Notes: generated by a model not told the origin, from the sequence alone. 34,728 nt of DNA from Candidatus Helarchaeota ASGARD archaeon Hel_GB_B (GCA_005191425.1 SUPR01000004.1:32001-66728), one strand, 5' to 3'. Positions 18,169-27,935 are shown, counted from the stretch's first letter. Numbers and translations: made by a program.

Positions 18169-20940
18169 TTAAATTTCAATCATTGAGGCATTGATAATTT
18201 CATTCATTAATTCTTTTAATTCGTCTAGTTTATTATTATCTGTTGATACGCCTATAAGTGTTGCTATATTATTTGTTTTTGATTTTGTTGCTGTGAGGGC
18301 AATTTTACAGTCTTCTTTTTCAAACAATATAACCGGTATCTCTACTTGAATATTTATATTATTACAAATCCAATTTTTGTTTTTCAGAAATTTATAAGCT
18401 TTTTTAAGGAATTCATTTGGGTTTTCTTTAATTTCTTTTGAAATATCTGTGGAAAATGTTTGTTCTTTGAAATTAAATAAGTATTGATAAAATTTGTAAG
18501 TAATGAACCTCTTATTATATGCCATTAATGCTGGAATAGGTAGATTAATTTCAATGTTTTGAATTTGGTCAATTTTATTTTCTTCATTAATTTCAAGTTC
18601 TGTTCCTAATATTGTTTTTTCAATTTCGGAATCTGAAATTGAGCTATCTTCCATTTCAGCATTAAAATCTATAAATTTAGATGTTTCTCCACCAACAACT
18701 TTAGGTAATTCTTCGTTATCTTTTTGATTATTTTCTGTTGTATTTAGACTTTTTTCTTTTTCCAGAGTTTCAACTGGTATTACTGGCTGATCCATTGCAT
18801 CTATGATATCTGGGAGTGATTCACGTCCTGCATGCTGACTGCACCTTGGTCTTACATGTAAAACAAAACATCTTGAAGTACTTATTGATTCATCAGCAAT
18901 TAAACCACTACCCACAGCCATACTCCTAAAAAAGCTAGATTTTTCTACATCTTTAGGTATATCTCCTGGGATCCGCGTAACTAGTGCATTGATGTCGGTC
19001 TTATAAGTTAATAAGTGTGATAGAAGAATATCTAATTGTGATAAAATTTGTGAGTTAGTAGCAGCTGGCTGTTGGGTAACTAAAACAAGACCGCATCCTG
19101 GTTTTCTCCCCAATTTTGCATATTGAATTAATGGTTCTGATGCAGCTGTTTTTCCACTTGAAGGTATTAAAAGATGAGCTTCATCAATTAATAACCATGT
19201 TACTGGAATTTCATTTATTCCAGTCTCAACTTTTACAGATCTATCAACTTTTGCTGCATCTAATCTCCTTGAAATCCTTAATCTCTCTTTTAAAATTTTT
19301 CGTGCTAAAATTCCTATTATTAAAGATCTTAGCCCCTCTTCTAAAAAACTAACATCAATTACAGAAATTTGGTTAGGTACTGAAAGATCACTTAATTTAG
19401 TACCTGTATTTGAAAATATACCCCAATCTCTTGCTATTTCAAGTCGCGAAATAACAGCTCTTCTAGTCCTCACATCAAAACCTTGTGATTTTGAAGTTAA
19501 CATTCGAGATTCATTTATACAATCTATTAGATCAGCTAAAGTAAAATAATCTCCCATTCTAGGGACTGGAATTCCAAATTCGTCAATATATCCTTCTCTT
19601 ACTTGGTTTATTGCTTTTTCAATTAGAATTCCTCTCGGACTAAATCTATCAATTCCAAATGTATAACACCAATCATCTGCAGTTAATTCACTTGGTAAAA
19701 GAGAAAAAGCCTCATCACGGGTAGCTTCAGAACATGAATTGTAAAAACCTAATGGAACAAAAATTTTCACTTTTTCTGCAAATGACTTTGGTTCTAAACC
19801 CCATTTTTTTAATACATCTACCTCTTTACTTGTCCAATTTCCAAATTTCATACTCCAAAAAATTCCCATTGGATCGACAATTATAGTCCCAATTCCTATA
19901 TTTGTCTTGGCCAATTCCTCGGCTATAACTCCCATTGTATATGATTTCCCAGAACCTCGGTGACCACAAATGAAAATAACATGTGGTTTTACACAATCTA
20001 AATATATATCTCTCCCAAAATGACCTAAACTCTGTTCTGGTTTTTCACAAACTTTACCAATATATAATAGACCTCGATTTCCAATTTTTTTATGAAAACT
20101 TCTAGACCTCCCCAAAATTCCCACGTTTTTTTCTTCATCAATTAAAATTTCAAGTTCCTCGCTTATTATAGGTGTATAATCACCAAATAAATCATGTTTC
20201 CAGTTTTCAATTTCACCAATTGCATAGGCTGTGGCTATATACAAATCTTTAGCTGTCTTTAATTCTGAAATCATGTTGTCTAATATATATCTTCTCAAAT
20301 CAAGAGAAGTAGGATAATACTCTTTTTCATACCCTGATATTTCCCAAATAAAATAATCTAATGAATCATCCTTGGACAAATCATCAAACGGTTCAACAAG
20401 CGTATATGCAGGCGCTAAGTAATCTGGATTTCGAGTCAAAAGATACAATAGAATATAAAACTTAAAATCATTGATTGATTCTAACTTTTCTTCAATGATC
20501 TCTAAAATCTTATTTTTGTATCTTTCATCTATTGTCCTTTTATATACAAAATACAAAATTTGAAAATTAATAAATTTTAATTCGTCAAGGTTTATATTAA
20601 TAACATCTTCTTGGAATTCTTTAACATAATTACTAACTTCTTTTAAATTCTTTAATTCTACAAGTCTATAATATAACAAAATCAAATTAATACTATTTTC
20701 ATCTAAATTTTTTCTATCTATAGTTTGTAAGTCATTTCTAGGCCCCTTTGAAAAAATGTTTTTCTCAATTCTTGAAAAAATATCTTCACCATATTTTTCA
20801 TCGATAGCTAATTTATATAAATTAATATATGCCAGTGAAAGTAGTATCCTTTCATTAATATCGTCTGGATCAGGCTCATAATTCCATAATTGATTGGTAA
20901 TTTTTTGAATTATTGTATAATTTAACACTTTATCACACAT
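18169..20940 (-). CDS. HerA/DUF87-like P-loop ATPase in ESCRT cluster
   Basis: 923-residue ATPase of the HerA-FtsK type. An N-terminal helical region of about 270 residues that I do not recognise comes first. A small barrel-like segment (VGILGRS...GRDIYLD) leads into Walker A GHRGSGKSY (about residue 325), DPMGIFWSM, a Walker B LLIDEAHLLIP near residue 585 and the sensor stretch VLVTQQPAATNSQILSQLD. A low-complexity linker and a roughly 130-residue C-terminal domain (PALMAYNKRFITYKF onward) follow. HerA relatives pump DNA or remodel nucleoprotein as hexamers. Here it lies between two ESCRT-III genes on the same strand. No nuclease partner (NurA) is present. DNA work, such as segregation near the division site, or an unrelated job are both possible. 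Confidence 0.85.
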   Translation of the reverse strand: MCDKVLNYTIIQKITNQLWNYEPDPDDINERILLSLAYINLYKLAIDEKYGEDIFSRIEKNIFSKGPRNDLQTIDRKNLDENSINLILLYYRLVELKNLKEVSNYVKEFQEDVININLDELKFINFQILYFVYKRTIDERYKNKILEIIEEKLESINDFKFYILLYLLTRNPDYLAPAYTLVEPFDDLSKDDSLDYFIWEISGYEKEYYPTSLDLRRYILDNMISELKTAKDLYIATAYAIGEIENWKHDLFGDYTPIISEELEILIDEEKNVGILGRSRSFHKKIGNRGLLYIGKVCEKPEQSLGHFGRDIYLDCVKPHVIFICGHRGSGKSYTMGVIAEELAKTNIGIGTIIVDPMGIFWSMKFGNWTSKEVDVLKKWGLEPKSFAEKVKIFVPLGFYNSCSEATRDEAFSLLPSELTADDWCYTFGIDRFSPRGILIEKAINQVREGYIDEFGIPVPRMGDYFTLADLIDCINESRMLTSKSQGFDVRTRRAVISRLEIARDWGIFSNTGTKLSDLSVPNQISVIDVSFLEEGLRSLIIGILARKILKERLRISRRLDAAKVDRSVKVETGINEIPVTWLLIDEAHLLIPSSGKTAASEPLIQYAKLGRKPGCGLVLVTQQPAATNSQILSQLDILLSHLLTYKTDINALVTRIPGDIPKDVEKSSFFRSMAVGSGLIADESISTSRCFVLHVRPRCSQHAGRESLPDIIDAMDQPVIPVETLEKEKSLNTTENNQKDNEELPKVVGGETSKFIDFNAEMEDSSISDSEIEKTILGTELEINEENKIDQIQNIEINLPIPALMAYNKRFITYKFYQYLFNFKEQTFSTDISKEIKENPNEFLKKAYKFLKNKNWICNNINIQVEIPVILFEKEDCKIALTATKSKTNNIATLIGVSTDNNKLDELKELMNEIINASMIEI

Positions 20941-21283
20941 TCTTATTTTTTTAACATTAATTTCTTATTATAATATTAATTATCATAATCATATTATAAA
21001 ATTTAATTTTTAATAAATTCTCTTTAAAAAAAATTTAGATTTCCCAAAATAAAAAATTTCGTATTTTTTTAAATAATTATTATGGTAAACTTGATTAATT
21101 GACTGATTCTCTGGTTAATTTAATAACAATTGAAAATATTTTTGAAAAATTGTGTTCACTGTTTTTAATTAAAGTTGTTTATTGTATTAAAAATTTCATT
21201 ATTATTTAAATTCTTTTTATTTATATCGATTAATTCTAAATTGAGTAAAAAAAGGTCATAAACAAGGTACATAAATTTTAAAA
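20941..21283. other. AT-rich gap between HerA-like and ESCRT-III genes
   Basis: 343 bases with no open frame of coding look and no RNA gene that I recognise. Both flanking genes read leftward, so the promoter of the HerA-like gene should be here. T- and A-runs are too common to choose one TATA box. Confidence 0.5.
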
Positions 21284-21886
21284 CTATTTTTCCTCTTTTA
21301 GTCTTTTAATTTCCTTTTCAAGTTCAGCTATTCTTGATGGTGTTGATGGTAATGCCATACCTGTTTCTACTGAAATTTCTTGGTCAATTTCTGCCAAAAC
21401 TTTATTGGTTTCTTGGGGTGAAACTTCTGTCTTTACGGTAATATTTTGAATTCCATCTTGTGCCATGTCTTGGGCTATATCGAACCCTTCAATTTGAGAA
21501 TCAATTTGGTCTATAATCTGTGTAACATTCTGGATATTAACTGATGAACGTAGTCCATTTAATGCTCTATGGATTCCGCTCAAGATTTTAGCCGTTTCAG
21601 CAGTTGCTTGGGTCTGTTTTAATTTCATTAATAAACCCATGATATGTAGACGATAAGTATCAACTCCTAATGCCCATTTTTGAAACCTTACCGTATTTTC
21701 TGCATATAATTTAGCAGCTGCATCGTTTCCTTGTTCTCTATATTTTCTTGCCCTTGCTCTATTCTGAAGACTTTCCTTTTCCAATGTTTTCCTTTGATAA
21801 TCTAATTTCCTACAAAATACATCAATCTTAAATATCAAATTCTTAAGATTATTTCCTTTTAACCAGTTAATGAATTTTGACGCCAT
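21284..21886 (-). CDS. ESCRT-III subunit, Vps2/24/46-like
   Basis: Second ESCRT-III filament protein, 200 residues. The alpha1-alpha2 hairpin carries the Vps2/CHMP1-type wording YREQGNDAAAKLYAENTVRFQKWALGVDTYRLHIMGLLMKL, seen around residues 48-90. Further helices and an acidic region (QIEGFDIAQDMAQDGIQ) follow. The tail GMALPSTPSRIAELEKEIKRLKEE holds a proline-rich stretch and a terminal MIM1-spaced helix (L189, I193, L196, K197). Together with the Snf7-like protein it gives the two-subunit ESCRT-III set typical of Asgard archaea. It is divergent from vps4 across a 673-base gap. Confidence 0.92.
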   Translation of the reverse strand: MASKFINWLKGNNLKNLIFKIDVFCRKLDYQRKTLEKESLQNRARARKYREQGNDAAAKLYAENTVRFQKWALGVDTYRLHIMGLLMKLKQTQATAETAKILSGIHRALNGLRSSVNIQNVTQIIDQIDSQIEGFDIAQDMAQDGIQNITVKTEVSPQETNKVLAEIDQEISVETGMALPSTPSRIAELEKEIKRLKEEK

Positions 21887-22559
21887 TTTTTAAACCAGAA
21901 TTAATATTTTCACTAACTATTATTAATAATTAATCATTAATAAAAAAACCTTTGGTATTATCTACATTATTATTTATATTTTTTATTTAGACCAATAATC
22001 GATAAAAAATATTATTACCTATAAATTTTCTCGAAATTTATTGTGAATTTAGTTCTAATCAATATTTAGTTTTAATCAATATTTCAATAAGAAAAATTTA
22101 AAACATTTTTTCCATCCTTTTTTAGAAAACATAATAATTAAATAACTATTATAAATATTTAATCTGTTTAAATTAGCAATTTATAGTAATCTTATTGTTT
22201 AAATACAATTTTAACCATAAAAATAATAATTTTAAAAGAAATATTATTCATAATTTTTCGATAAAAAATAAAATTTGATTAATAATTAATTTAATAGTTG
22301 TCTTATTAAAGGTAGATTTGAGCAATTTATAAAGGCTTTTATATTTTTTAATTAAATTTGTATTACGGACAAATTATTTATTGATAACGCTTATTTGCAG
22401 TATTTATGAATTAGAAAAATACTTTTAATTTATAGAGTTAGTAATTTAGTTAATGATAAAACTTGATAAGGTTTATTATTTTAAATTAATTCTATTAAAT
22501 AGTAGGAATCAAAATAAATCAAACTTAATTGATAAATTCAAAATAATTGGTGCCTTTAA
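21887..22559. promoter_or_regulatory. Divergent intergenic region ESCRT-III / vps4
   Basis: 673 AT-rich bases between divergent genes, so it should carry promoters for both. TTTATAAAGG at 22326-22335 is a good archaeal TATA match facing vps4, but it would leave a leader of about 200 bases. GGTG eight bases before ATG 22560 is the probable vps4 SD. No tRNA, hairpin array or small gene is evident. Confidence 0.45.
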
Positions 22560-23744
22560 ATGAGTAAGATATTATTTCAGAAAGCAATGGAAATAGCAAA
22601 AAATGCGATTGCTTTAGACGAAGAAGGTAATTATGATACAGCGATTAAAAGGTATTTAGAATCTGCAGATATATTAATGCGATATATTCAATTATCAACG
22701 AATCCCGAAATGAAACGTATTTGTTATGAACGAGCTCAGGAATATATTAGACGTGCAAGTGAGTTAAGAGAGGCGACTCCTTCTCGGCGTCGAAAGGTAT
22801 CAAGACCAAGAGGTAAAAGAAAAGATGGAAAGGCCCCTAAAAGTTCTGAGCCCTTAACTGAAGAAGAAGAAAAATTAAGAGATGCTATTTCTGAAACAAT
22901 TGTTGTTGAAAAGCCAAATATAAAATTATCAGAAGTAGCTAACTTAGAAACTGCAAAACAGGCATTAAGAGAATCTATTATATTACCCATTTTAAGGCCA
23001 GATCTTTTTAAAGGTGGAAGACAACCTTGGAAGGGGATATTATTATATGGCCCGCCCGGATGTGGTAAGACTTATTTGTCCAAAGCAATTGCCACTGAAT
23101 GCGATGCGACTTTTTTGAATGCTGATGCCGCATCTTTAGTATCAAAGTGGCTTGGTGAATCTGAGCGTCTGATAAAAGAATTATTCTCATTGGCAAGAGA
23201 GGAAGCGCCATCTATTGTTTTTATTGATGAGGTTGATAGTATTGCCACTGCACGAGGCGCTAAAGAAATGGGCGGTGAGAGACGAATAAAAACGCAGTTA
23301 TTAATTGAAATGGACGGGATGAAAGCAAAAAAAGATGAACGGATAATAATTCTAGGTGCAACAAATAGACCATGGGATCTTGATGCAGCATTTAGAAGAA
23401 GATTTGAAAAGAAAATATATATTGGTCTTCCAGACGTTAAAGCTAGGGAACTAATGTTTAAGTTAAATACTAGAGAAGTTGAAATTGCACCAGACATAGA
23501 TTTTAGTGAATTTGCAAAATTAACTGAAGGTTATACCGGGTCTGATATTTCACTCTTATGTCGTGAAGCTGTAATGATGCCTATCAGGGAAATCGATTTA
23601 ACCCAAGATATTACTCGTATTGACAAAGTCCGACCAGTATCAAGAGATGATTTTATTGCAGCAATGGAAAAAATCAAACCAGTTGTTTCTCCCGAAGAAT
23701 TAAAACAATACGATGAATGGACACAAAATTATGGAATGGAATGA
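22560..23744 (+). CDS. vps4: Vps4-type AAA+ ATPase with MIT domain (CdvC)
   Basis: Hexameric ATPase that disassembles ESCRT-III filaments. Residues 1-75 form a MIT three-helix domain (ALDEEGNYDTAIKRYLESAD, then AQEYIRRASELRE). A basic linker follows (RRRKVSRPRGKRKDGK), then the AAA domain with Walker A GPPGCGKTY, pore loop AASLVSKWLGESE, Walker B IVFIDEVDSIA, second region of homology GATNRPWDLDAAFRRRFEKK with arginine fingers, and the sensor-2 segment GYTGSDISLLCREA. A C-terminal helix (DEWTQNYGME) completes it. The 394 residues are full length for the family. The vps25-like gene overlaps its 3' end, which suggests coupled translation. Confidence 0.97.
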   Translation: MSKILFQKAMEIAKNAIALDEEGNYDTAIKRYLESADILMRYIQLSTNPEMKRICYERAQEYIRRASELREATPSRRRKVSRPRGKRKDGKAPKSSEPLTEEEEKLRDAISETIVVEKPNIKLSEVANLETAKQALRESIILPILRPDLFKGGRQPWKGILLYGPPGCGKTYLSKAIATECDATFLNADAASLVSKWLGESERLIKELFSLAREEAPSIVFIDEVDSIATARGAKEMGGERRIKTQLLIEMDGMKAKKDERIIILGATNRPWDLDAAFRRRFEKKIYIGLPDVKARELMFKLNTREVEIAPDIDFSEFAKLTEGYTGSDISLLCREAVMMPIREIDLTQDITRIDKVRPVSRDDFIAAMEKIKPVVSPEELKQYDEWTQNYGME

Positions 23745-24573
23745 ACTTAATATGGAAGAAGGTATAAAAAAGAAAAAAGAACAAGAAGAGGAAAAAGGTG
23801 AAGAAAAATCAGTTGAAGACCTAGAAAATGAATTAAAAAAACTACAACAAAAAATAAATGCAAGCACTGGAATTGCTAAGCGAAAATTAGCTAAAAAAAT
23901 AGAAAATAATTCAAAAATATCTGAACATAAGAGTGTTAACCTCAGTACAAATATGATATCTTTGTCTGAAACGGAAATAAAGAAAGAAGATGAACGAGGA
24001 ACTCAAATTAAAAAATTATGGGAAATTTATAAATGGGCTGATAACCATGAAAAATTTCCTTGGATGTATTTTATACCTGACAAAAAGTCTAGCGGAGATA
24101 ATTGGAAAGAAAACTTCGAAGCATGGAAAAATGATTGGGTAAAATTCACTATTGATTGGGCACGTGTCTATATATTTCATATTCTTGATATGTATGAAAT
24201 AGTTAAAGAAAAACCATATATTTTTCTTAATGAACGAGAAAAAGCAATCAATATTATTTTTAAAAATCTTGTTGATATGAAACGAGGAAAAAATAAATTA
24301 GCCCAATGGATTGGTAAAGATAAAAACAAGATCCGAATATATTGGAGAAGTCTAGATGAATGGGCTAATTTGTTATATGAATGGGCAATTAATGGTGGAG
24401 GAGATATTTTTACATTAATCGATTTAAAAAAAGCAGGTGAAGAGATTCCTGGATTCGATACATTACCAGATGAGGATATAAGAGAAATAATCAATATTCT
24501 AGTTAGGCAAAAAAAAGCCAGATGGATTGACAAACAATTAATTAGAGTAAAAATATTGGTTAAAGGACTTTAA
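23731..24573 (+). CDS. vps25: ESCRT-II subunit Vps25-like
   Basis: Two winged-helix domains after an N-terminal charged extension. FPWMYFIPDKKSSG...FEAWKND matches the start of eukaryotic Vps25 (FPPFF...AAW). IRIYWRSLDEWANLLYEWA and the following IFTLIDLKKAGEEIPGFDTL match its second winged helix, the part that recruits ESCRT-III. The first 85 or so residues are extra and include VEDLENELKKLQQKI, spaced like MIM1. Several starts are possible: ATG 23713 (overlap of 32 bases with vps4), 23731 used here, or 23752. All but the last overlap vps4. The same-strand pairing puts the ESCRT-III recruiter beside the ATPase. Confidence 0.92.
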   Translation: MEWNELNMEEGIKKKKEQEEEKGEEKSVEDLENELKKLQQKINASTGIAKRKLAKKIENNSKISEHKSVNLSTNMISLSETEIKKEDERGTQIKKLWEIYKWADNHEKFPWMYFIPDKKSSGDNWKENFEAWKNDWVKFTIDWARVYIFHILDMYEIVKEKPYIFLNEREKAINIIFKNLVDMKRGKNKLAQWIGKDKNKIRIYWRSLDEWANLLYEWAINGGGDIFTLIDLKKAGEEIPGFDTLPDEDIREIINILVRQKKARWIDKQLIRVKILVKGL

Positions 24574-24586
24574 TTATTTGTATGAA

Positions 24587-25309
24587 TTAGCCACCAAGAC
24601 CTGGAAAATAATATCTTTTACCAGTAGCATAAGATAAATCAACCTTGGCTATATTATTATCTATTAAAGTTTGCAAAACTCTTTCAATGCGATCTTGGGT
24701 CCAATTTGTATTCATTAAGATCTCTTCTAATGTTATATAACCTTTTTTTGATGCCAAATTTAATATTATACTTTGATCTGGCGTTAATTCTACTGGAATA
24801 AATTCTACAATTTTTATTCCAGAATCTAATTTTTTAATTCCTGGAATGATGTCTGCATTTTCGAGTATATTTATTGCTTTAATTACATCCAAGGCAGATA
24901 CCACATCATTTGGTCTCCCTTCATTGATCATCAACACTACTTCTGCAAGAGTCATTATTCCACCGGTCTCAAGTATTTTCTTTTTAGCCATATTTAAAAT
25001 TTGGACACTTAATTGATTATAAAATTGTCCTTTCCCCGTGATTTTTTCTATCATATTTGGTTTGACTTTAAATTTTTCACTAGGTATTTCTGACATACCT
25101 ATTTCTAGCCTAATTTTCTTTAATTTTTCTTGATATTCTGGGTTTTCTACAATTAAATCTCCATATTTATTTTCAAATTCTTCTATTTGTTTTCTTAATT
25201 CTTTAACTGAATTCAACATTAATTCCAATTCTTTAACCATATATTCAGGTGATTTTTTTTTGATTTTGGCCCTTAATTCAATATCTTTTTCAATCTCCCG
25301 TAAACCCAA
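24587..25309 (-). CDS. vps22: ESCRT-II subunit Vps22/EAP30-like
   Basis: Matches SNF8/Vps22 over its whole length: N-terminal helices (ELRKQIEEFENKYGDLIVENPEY, compare the human EEF..KH..IRKNPEF pattern), GKGQFYNQLSVQI as the first winged helix entry, and the second winged helix with LTPDQSIILNLASKKGYITL, TQDRIERVLQTLIDNNIAKVD and RYYFPGL. The family also contains Vps36, but no GLUE domain is present, so Vps22 is the better name. 240 residues. The TTG start is supported by AGGTGA seven bases upstream (25317-25322). It is the last gene of the Vps23-Vps28-Vps22 set and convergent with vps25. Confidence 0.93.
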   Translation of the reverse strand: MGLREIEKDIELRAKIKKKSPEYMVKELELMLNSVKELRKQIEEFENKYGDLIVENPEYQEKLKKIRLEIGMSEIPSEKFKVKPNMIEKITGKGQFYNQLSVQILNMAKKKILETGGIMTLAEVVLMINEGRPNDVVSALDVIKAINILENADIIPGIKKLDSGIKIVEFIPVELTPDQSIILNLASKKGYITLEEILMNTNWTQDRIERVLQTLIDNNIAKVDLSYATGKRYYFPGLGG

Positions 25310-25369
25310 TATAGAATCACCTAATTTTATTTAATACTACTTTTATCATATTGTAATTTTAATATAGAA

Positions 25370-26329
25370 TTAGAGGTCTTGAAGGCGCCTCTTAAAGTCT
25401 TGGGCCCATCTAACCACATCAAATTCCAATTCACTATTTTCATCAGAATCCAGTATTTCATTCGGATTTTTTACTGATAATTTTTCTCTCCATTGATTGG
25501 CTGCTTTATATACCCAGTAATCCTTTCCAAAACCTGGAAATTTTTCTATAATTAATAAAATATCATCTAATATAGGCATGATTGAACTAACTTTTGCCAT
25601 ATCTAATTTTGTATAATCTGAAATTGTAATAAAATGTGCCACAAGATCCGAACTCATTGTAGCTATCTTAGCTTTAGAAACACTTGCAATTTCAAGCGGT
25701 GAAATTTCAACAATTGATTTCTCGGAAAACCTTAATTTTTGAGTCGCAAAAGGAAATCGTTCCGCAATTTTTTCTCTCTTTAAGAATTCTTCCATATTAT
25801 AATCTATTTCTTTTAATTCTAACTGAGCTTTAAATGCATCTCTCATTAAAGACCGTAATTGCCTTTTATAAGTGGGCGGGTCTAATTTTCCCTCTTCAAA
25901 ATTCTTAATTACACTGTTCAATGTGGCAATACACGAATAAAATTCAGCTTCTATTTTTAGTCGGTCGTCTTCAGTAATCTTTTTTCTAATTTTTATTTTT
26001 GATTTATCCAATTTTGAAGTTTTCTGGGCAGTTTTTCGCGTTTTTTCTATATTTTTTGGCTCTAGATCTATTTTCTTTTGTACTTTATTTATTGAATTAT
26101 TTTGGCCTTTTTTTTCCTCCTTTACAAATTGCTTTTCTTCCAGATTTTTATTATCTACTTCTTTTGTTTTAACTTTATCTTTTATTATTTCTTTTGTAGT
26201 TACTGTTTTTCGTGCCAATTCCGATTGTAATAATGCTAATTCTTCTTCCAACTCTTCTATGGTCTTATCGTCTGCTAATTTATCTTCTTCTATCTTCCTT
26301 TTCTCTAATAAACTCATATCAGCAACCAT
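25370..26329 (-). CDS. vps28: ESCRT-I subunit Vps28-like
   Basis: After a charged N-terminal region of about 120 residues, residues 125-205 (EAEFYSCIATLNSVIKNFEE... PPTYKRQLRSLMRDAFKAQ) match the Vps28 core domain. Residues about 215-319 (SSDLVAHFITISDYTKLDMAK... PGFGKDYWVYKAANQWREKL) match the C-terminal four-helix bundle that binds ESCRT-II and, in yeast, Vps20. The extension starts with a helix TIEELEEELALLQSELARK that has MIM1 spacing (L27, L31, L34, Q35). The start is ATG; a second ATG four codons on is possible. It lies 60 bases before vps22 and 84 after vps23 in one likely operon. Confidence 0.9.
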   Translation of the reverse strand: MVADMSLLEKRKIEEDKLADDKTIEELEEELALLQSELARKTVTTKEIIKDKVKTKEVDNKNLEEKQFVKEEKKGQNNSINKVQKKIDLEPKNIEKTRKTAQKTSKLDKSKIKIRKKITEDDRLKIEAEFYSCIATLNSVIKNFEEGKLDPPTYKRQLRSLMRDAFKAQLELKEIDYNMEEFLKREKIAERFPFATQKLRFSEKSIVEISPLEIASVSKAKIATMSSDLVAHFITISDYTKLDMAKVSSIMPILDDILLIIEKFPGFGKDYWVYKAANQWREKLSVKNPNEILDSDENSELEFDVVRWAQDFKRRLQDL

Positions 26330-26413
26330 TAAATCTATTTATCTCTAAATTAATAATATAATAATCTAAGTTAAAAAATATTTTAAAATTAAAAAAATTT
26401 CTTGAAAAAATTT

Positions 26414-27190
26414 TTAACTCGATTTAAGCTCTTCAAGTTTCTTATTTATCAAATATAGATTTTTTGTATATTTTTTATATAATCTAGAATATTCTCCTGA
26501 ACCTATCTCTGCATTATCAAATTTTTCCTCAAGCGTCTGAAGAAGATCTTCTATTGCTATTTTTTCACTTTCCAAATCGATAATTTGTTTTTTAATTGGA
26601 TCTGAAGGTAATAATATGCTTTCTAAATTACTTGTACCCTCATCTGGGACATTATGGACGTCCAGTTGCCCTCTTAAATGTGCAACAACTTCATCTCTTT
26701 GAGTTAATCCATCTCTCAGTGAATTAATTTCAGATTCAAGTCTCTTCACTTCTCTCTCTAATTTTTCCTCTTTACTTGATGGAATATATGAAACTGGTTC
26801 ATGTTCTGGTTCTTTTTTTGCTTGAAGATTCCTATTTAAAAGGGAGGCTAATTTTGGGGGTACACGTGCATATAACCCTTTTATTGAATTAATTACTTGA
26901 TAAACATGATAATCTGGTCTCCAATATGTTAAAATTCGAAGATGAACTTGACCATTCTCATCAACTTTTGGATGTTCTGTTGGGGTTATCATTTTTACTG
27001 TAGGTGGCTTTTTAGGAAAAGCGTCAGGTATTCTTATTTCCAACTCGAAATTTGTATTTTTATATTCACCTCTACCCGGAATACTACCCCTCCAAATTTT
27101 TAAATTACCACCTACTGGCTCAAATTCTTTCGCGCGTTTATATAATAATTCTGCTTCTTTTGCCAATATAAAGTCAAGCTGTTCTGACAT
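26414..27190 (-). CDS. vps23: ESCRT-I subunit Vps23/TSG101-like (UEV + steadiness box)
   Basis: Residues 1-115 form an E2-like fold (PVGGNLKIWRGSIPGRG, IRIPDAFPKKPPTVK, HPKVDENGQVHLRI). The catalytic cysteine position of E2 enzymes is His83 here, so this is an inactive UEV expected to bind ubiquitin. A coiled coil follows (EEKLEREVKRLESEINSLRD, about 140-165). The C terminus (EKIAIEDLLQTLEEKFDN... YTKNLYLINKKLEEL) is a steadiness box, the part that assembles with Vps28. Domain order and size (258 residues) match a compact TSG101. GTGAT precedes the ATG. It heads the ESCRT-I/II operon on this strand. Confidence 0.94.
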   Translation of the reverse strand: MSEQLDFILAKEAELLYKRAKEFEPVGGNLKIWRGSIPGRGEYKNTNFELEIRIPDAFPKKPPTVKMITPTEHPKVDENGQVHLRILTYWRPDYHVYQVINSIKGLYARVPPKLASLLNRNLQAKKEPEHEPVSYIPSSKEEKLEREVKRLESEINSLRDGLTQRDEVVAHLRGQLDVHNVPDEGTSNLESILLPSDPIKKQIIDLESEKIAIEDLLQTLEEKFDNAEIGSGEYSRLYKKYTKNLYLINKKLEELKSS

Positions 27191-27935
27191 GTAATCACAT
27201 CTTTTTACATTACTATTATACTATATATTTTGAATTTTGACTCTAATATTAGTTAGAAATTTTTAACTTATTATCATTACTATTTTTTTAAATTATTAAA
27301 TCGGACTTTTCCGACCATTATGACCATTATATAATTTTTAACTTAAATTTAAATTATTATTCTATTGAAAATATAAAGGAAATTTGTTTCATTTACTTAT
27401 TTTAAAGATTTTTTTAAAATTACATTAATAATATAATTTTATTATTTCTAATAAACATTTTTAGAATTCTAAATTTTAAAAATTCTTATATTCCATTTAA
27501 ATAAATTTAACTCCACTCTTGCTTGAAAATCTTTTTGTAATTTATCAATATTTCATTAATAATTTACACATATATATTTTTTATTGCCAATTTTTTTAGT
27601 TAAATATTATTAGAAATAAATTGAGCATTCTAACCTTAATAATGTAAAGTTAAACAAACAAAATCCAAAATATTTAAGATATTAATTTTTTAATTTTCTA
27701 TTTTTTCTTAATAATTTCAATCAACTAATTTCAATTTTAAAATTTTGTTTGGTAAATTACTTTAATTAATAAATTAACAATTAAAAATTAGATTTTTCCT
27801 ATTAAGTTATAATTTTCAAACAGGAAACTTTTTCAAATGTTATATTCAAATATTGAAGTCATTGATGTGTGTGGATTAATCGCATTTATATTAAACTAAA
27901 ATTTTTAAGGACGAAGTCTACTTTATCATAAATGG
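27191..27935. other. 745-base AT-rich gap between ESCRT and ubiquitin blocks
   Basis: Upstream of vps23, whose promoter should be at the right-hand side of that gene's start. It contains a five-base-pair hairpin TCGGA-CTTT-TCCGA at 27301-27314, followed by the direct repeat GACCATTAT GACCATTAT. It also contains a 20-codon frame at 27837-27899 with an AGGAA before it. None of these is convincing as a gene. Confidence 0.4.

Noticed and set aside
26414..27190. Second active E2 enzyme
   Set aside because: The catalytic cysteine is replaced (His83) and a steadiness box follows, so it is a UEV of the TSG101 type.
27301..27314. TCGGA-CTTT-TCCGA hairpin
   Set aside because: Only five pairs and not at a gene end; kept only as a note in the gap entry.
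27837..27899. 20-codon frame with AGGAA ten bases before it
   Set aside because: Too short and without any family or neighbour support; such frames are expected by chance in AT-rich DNA.
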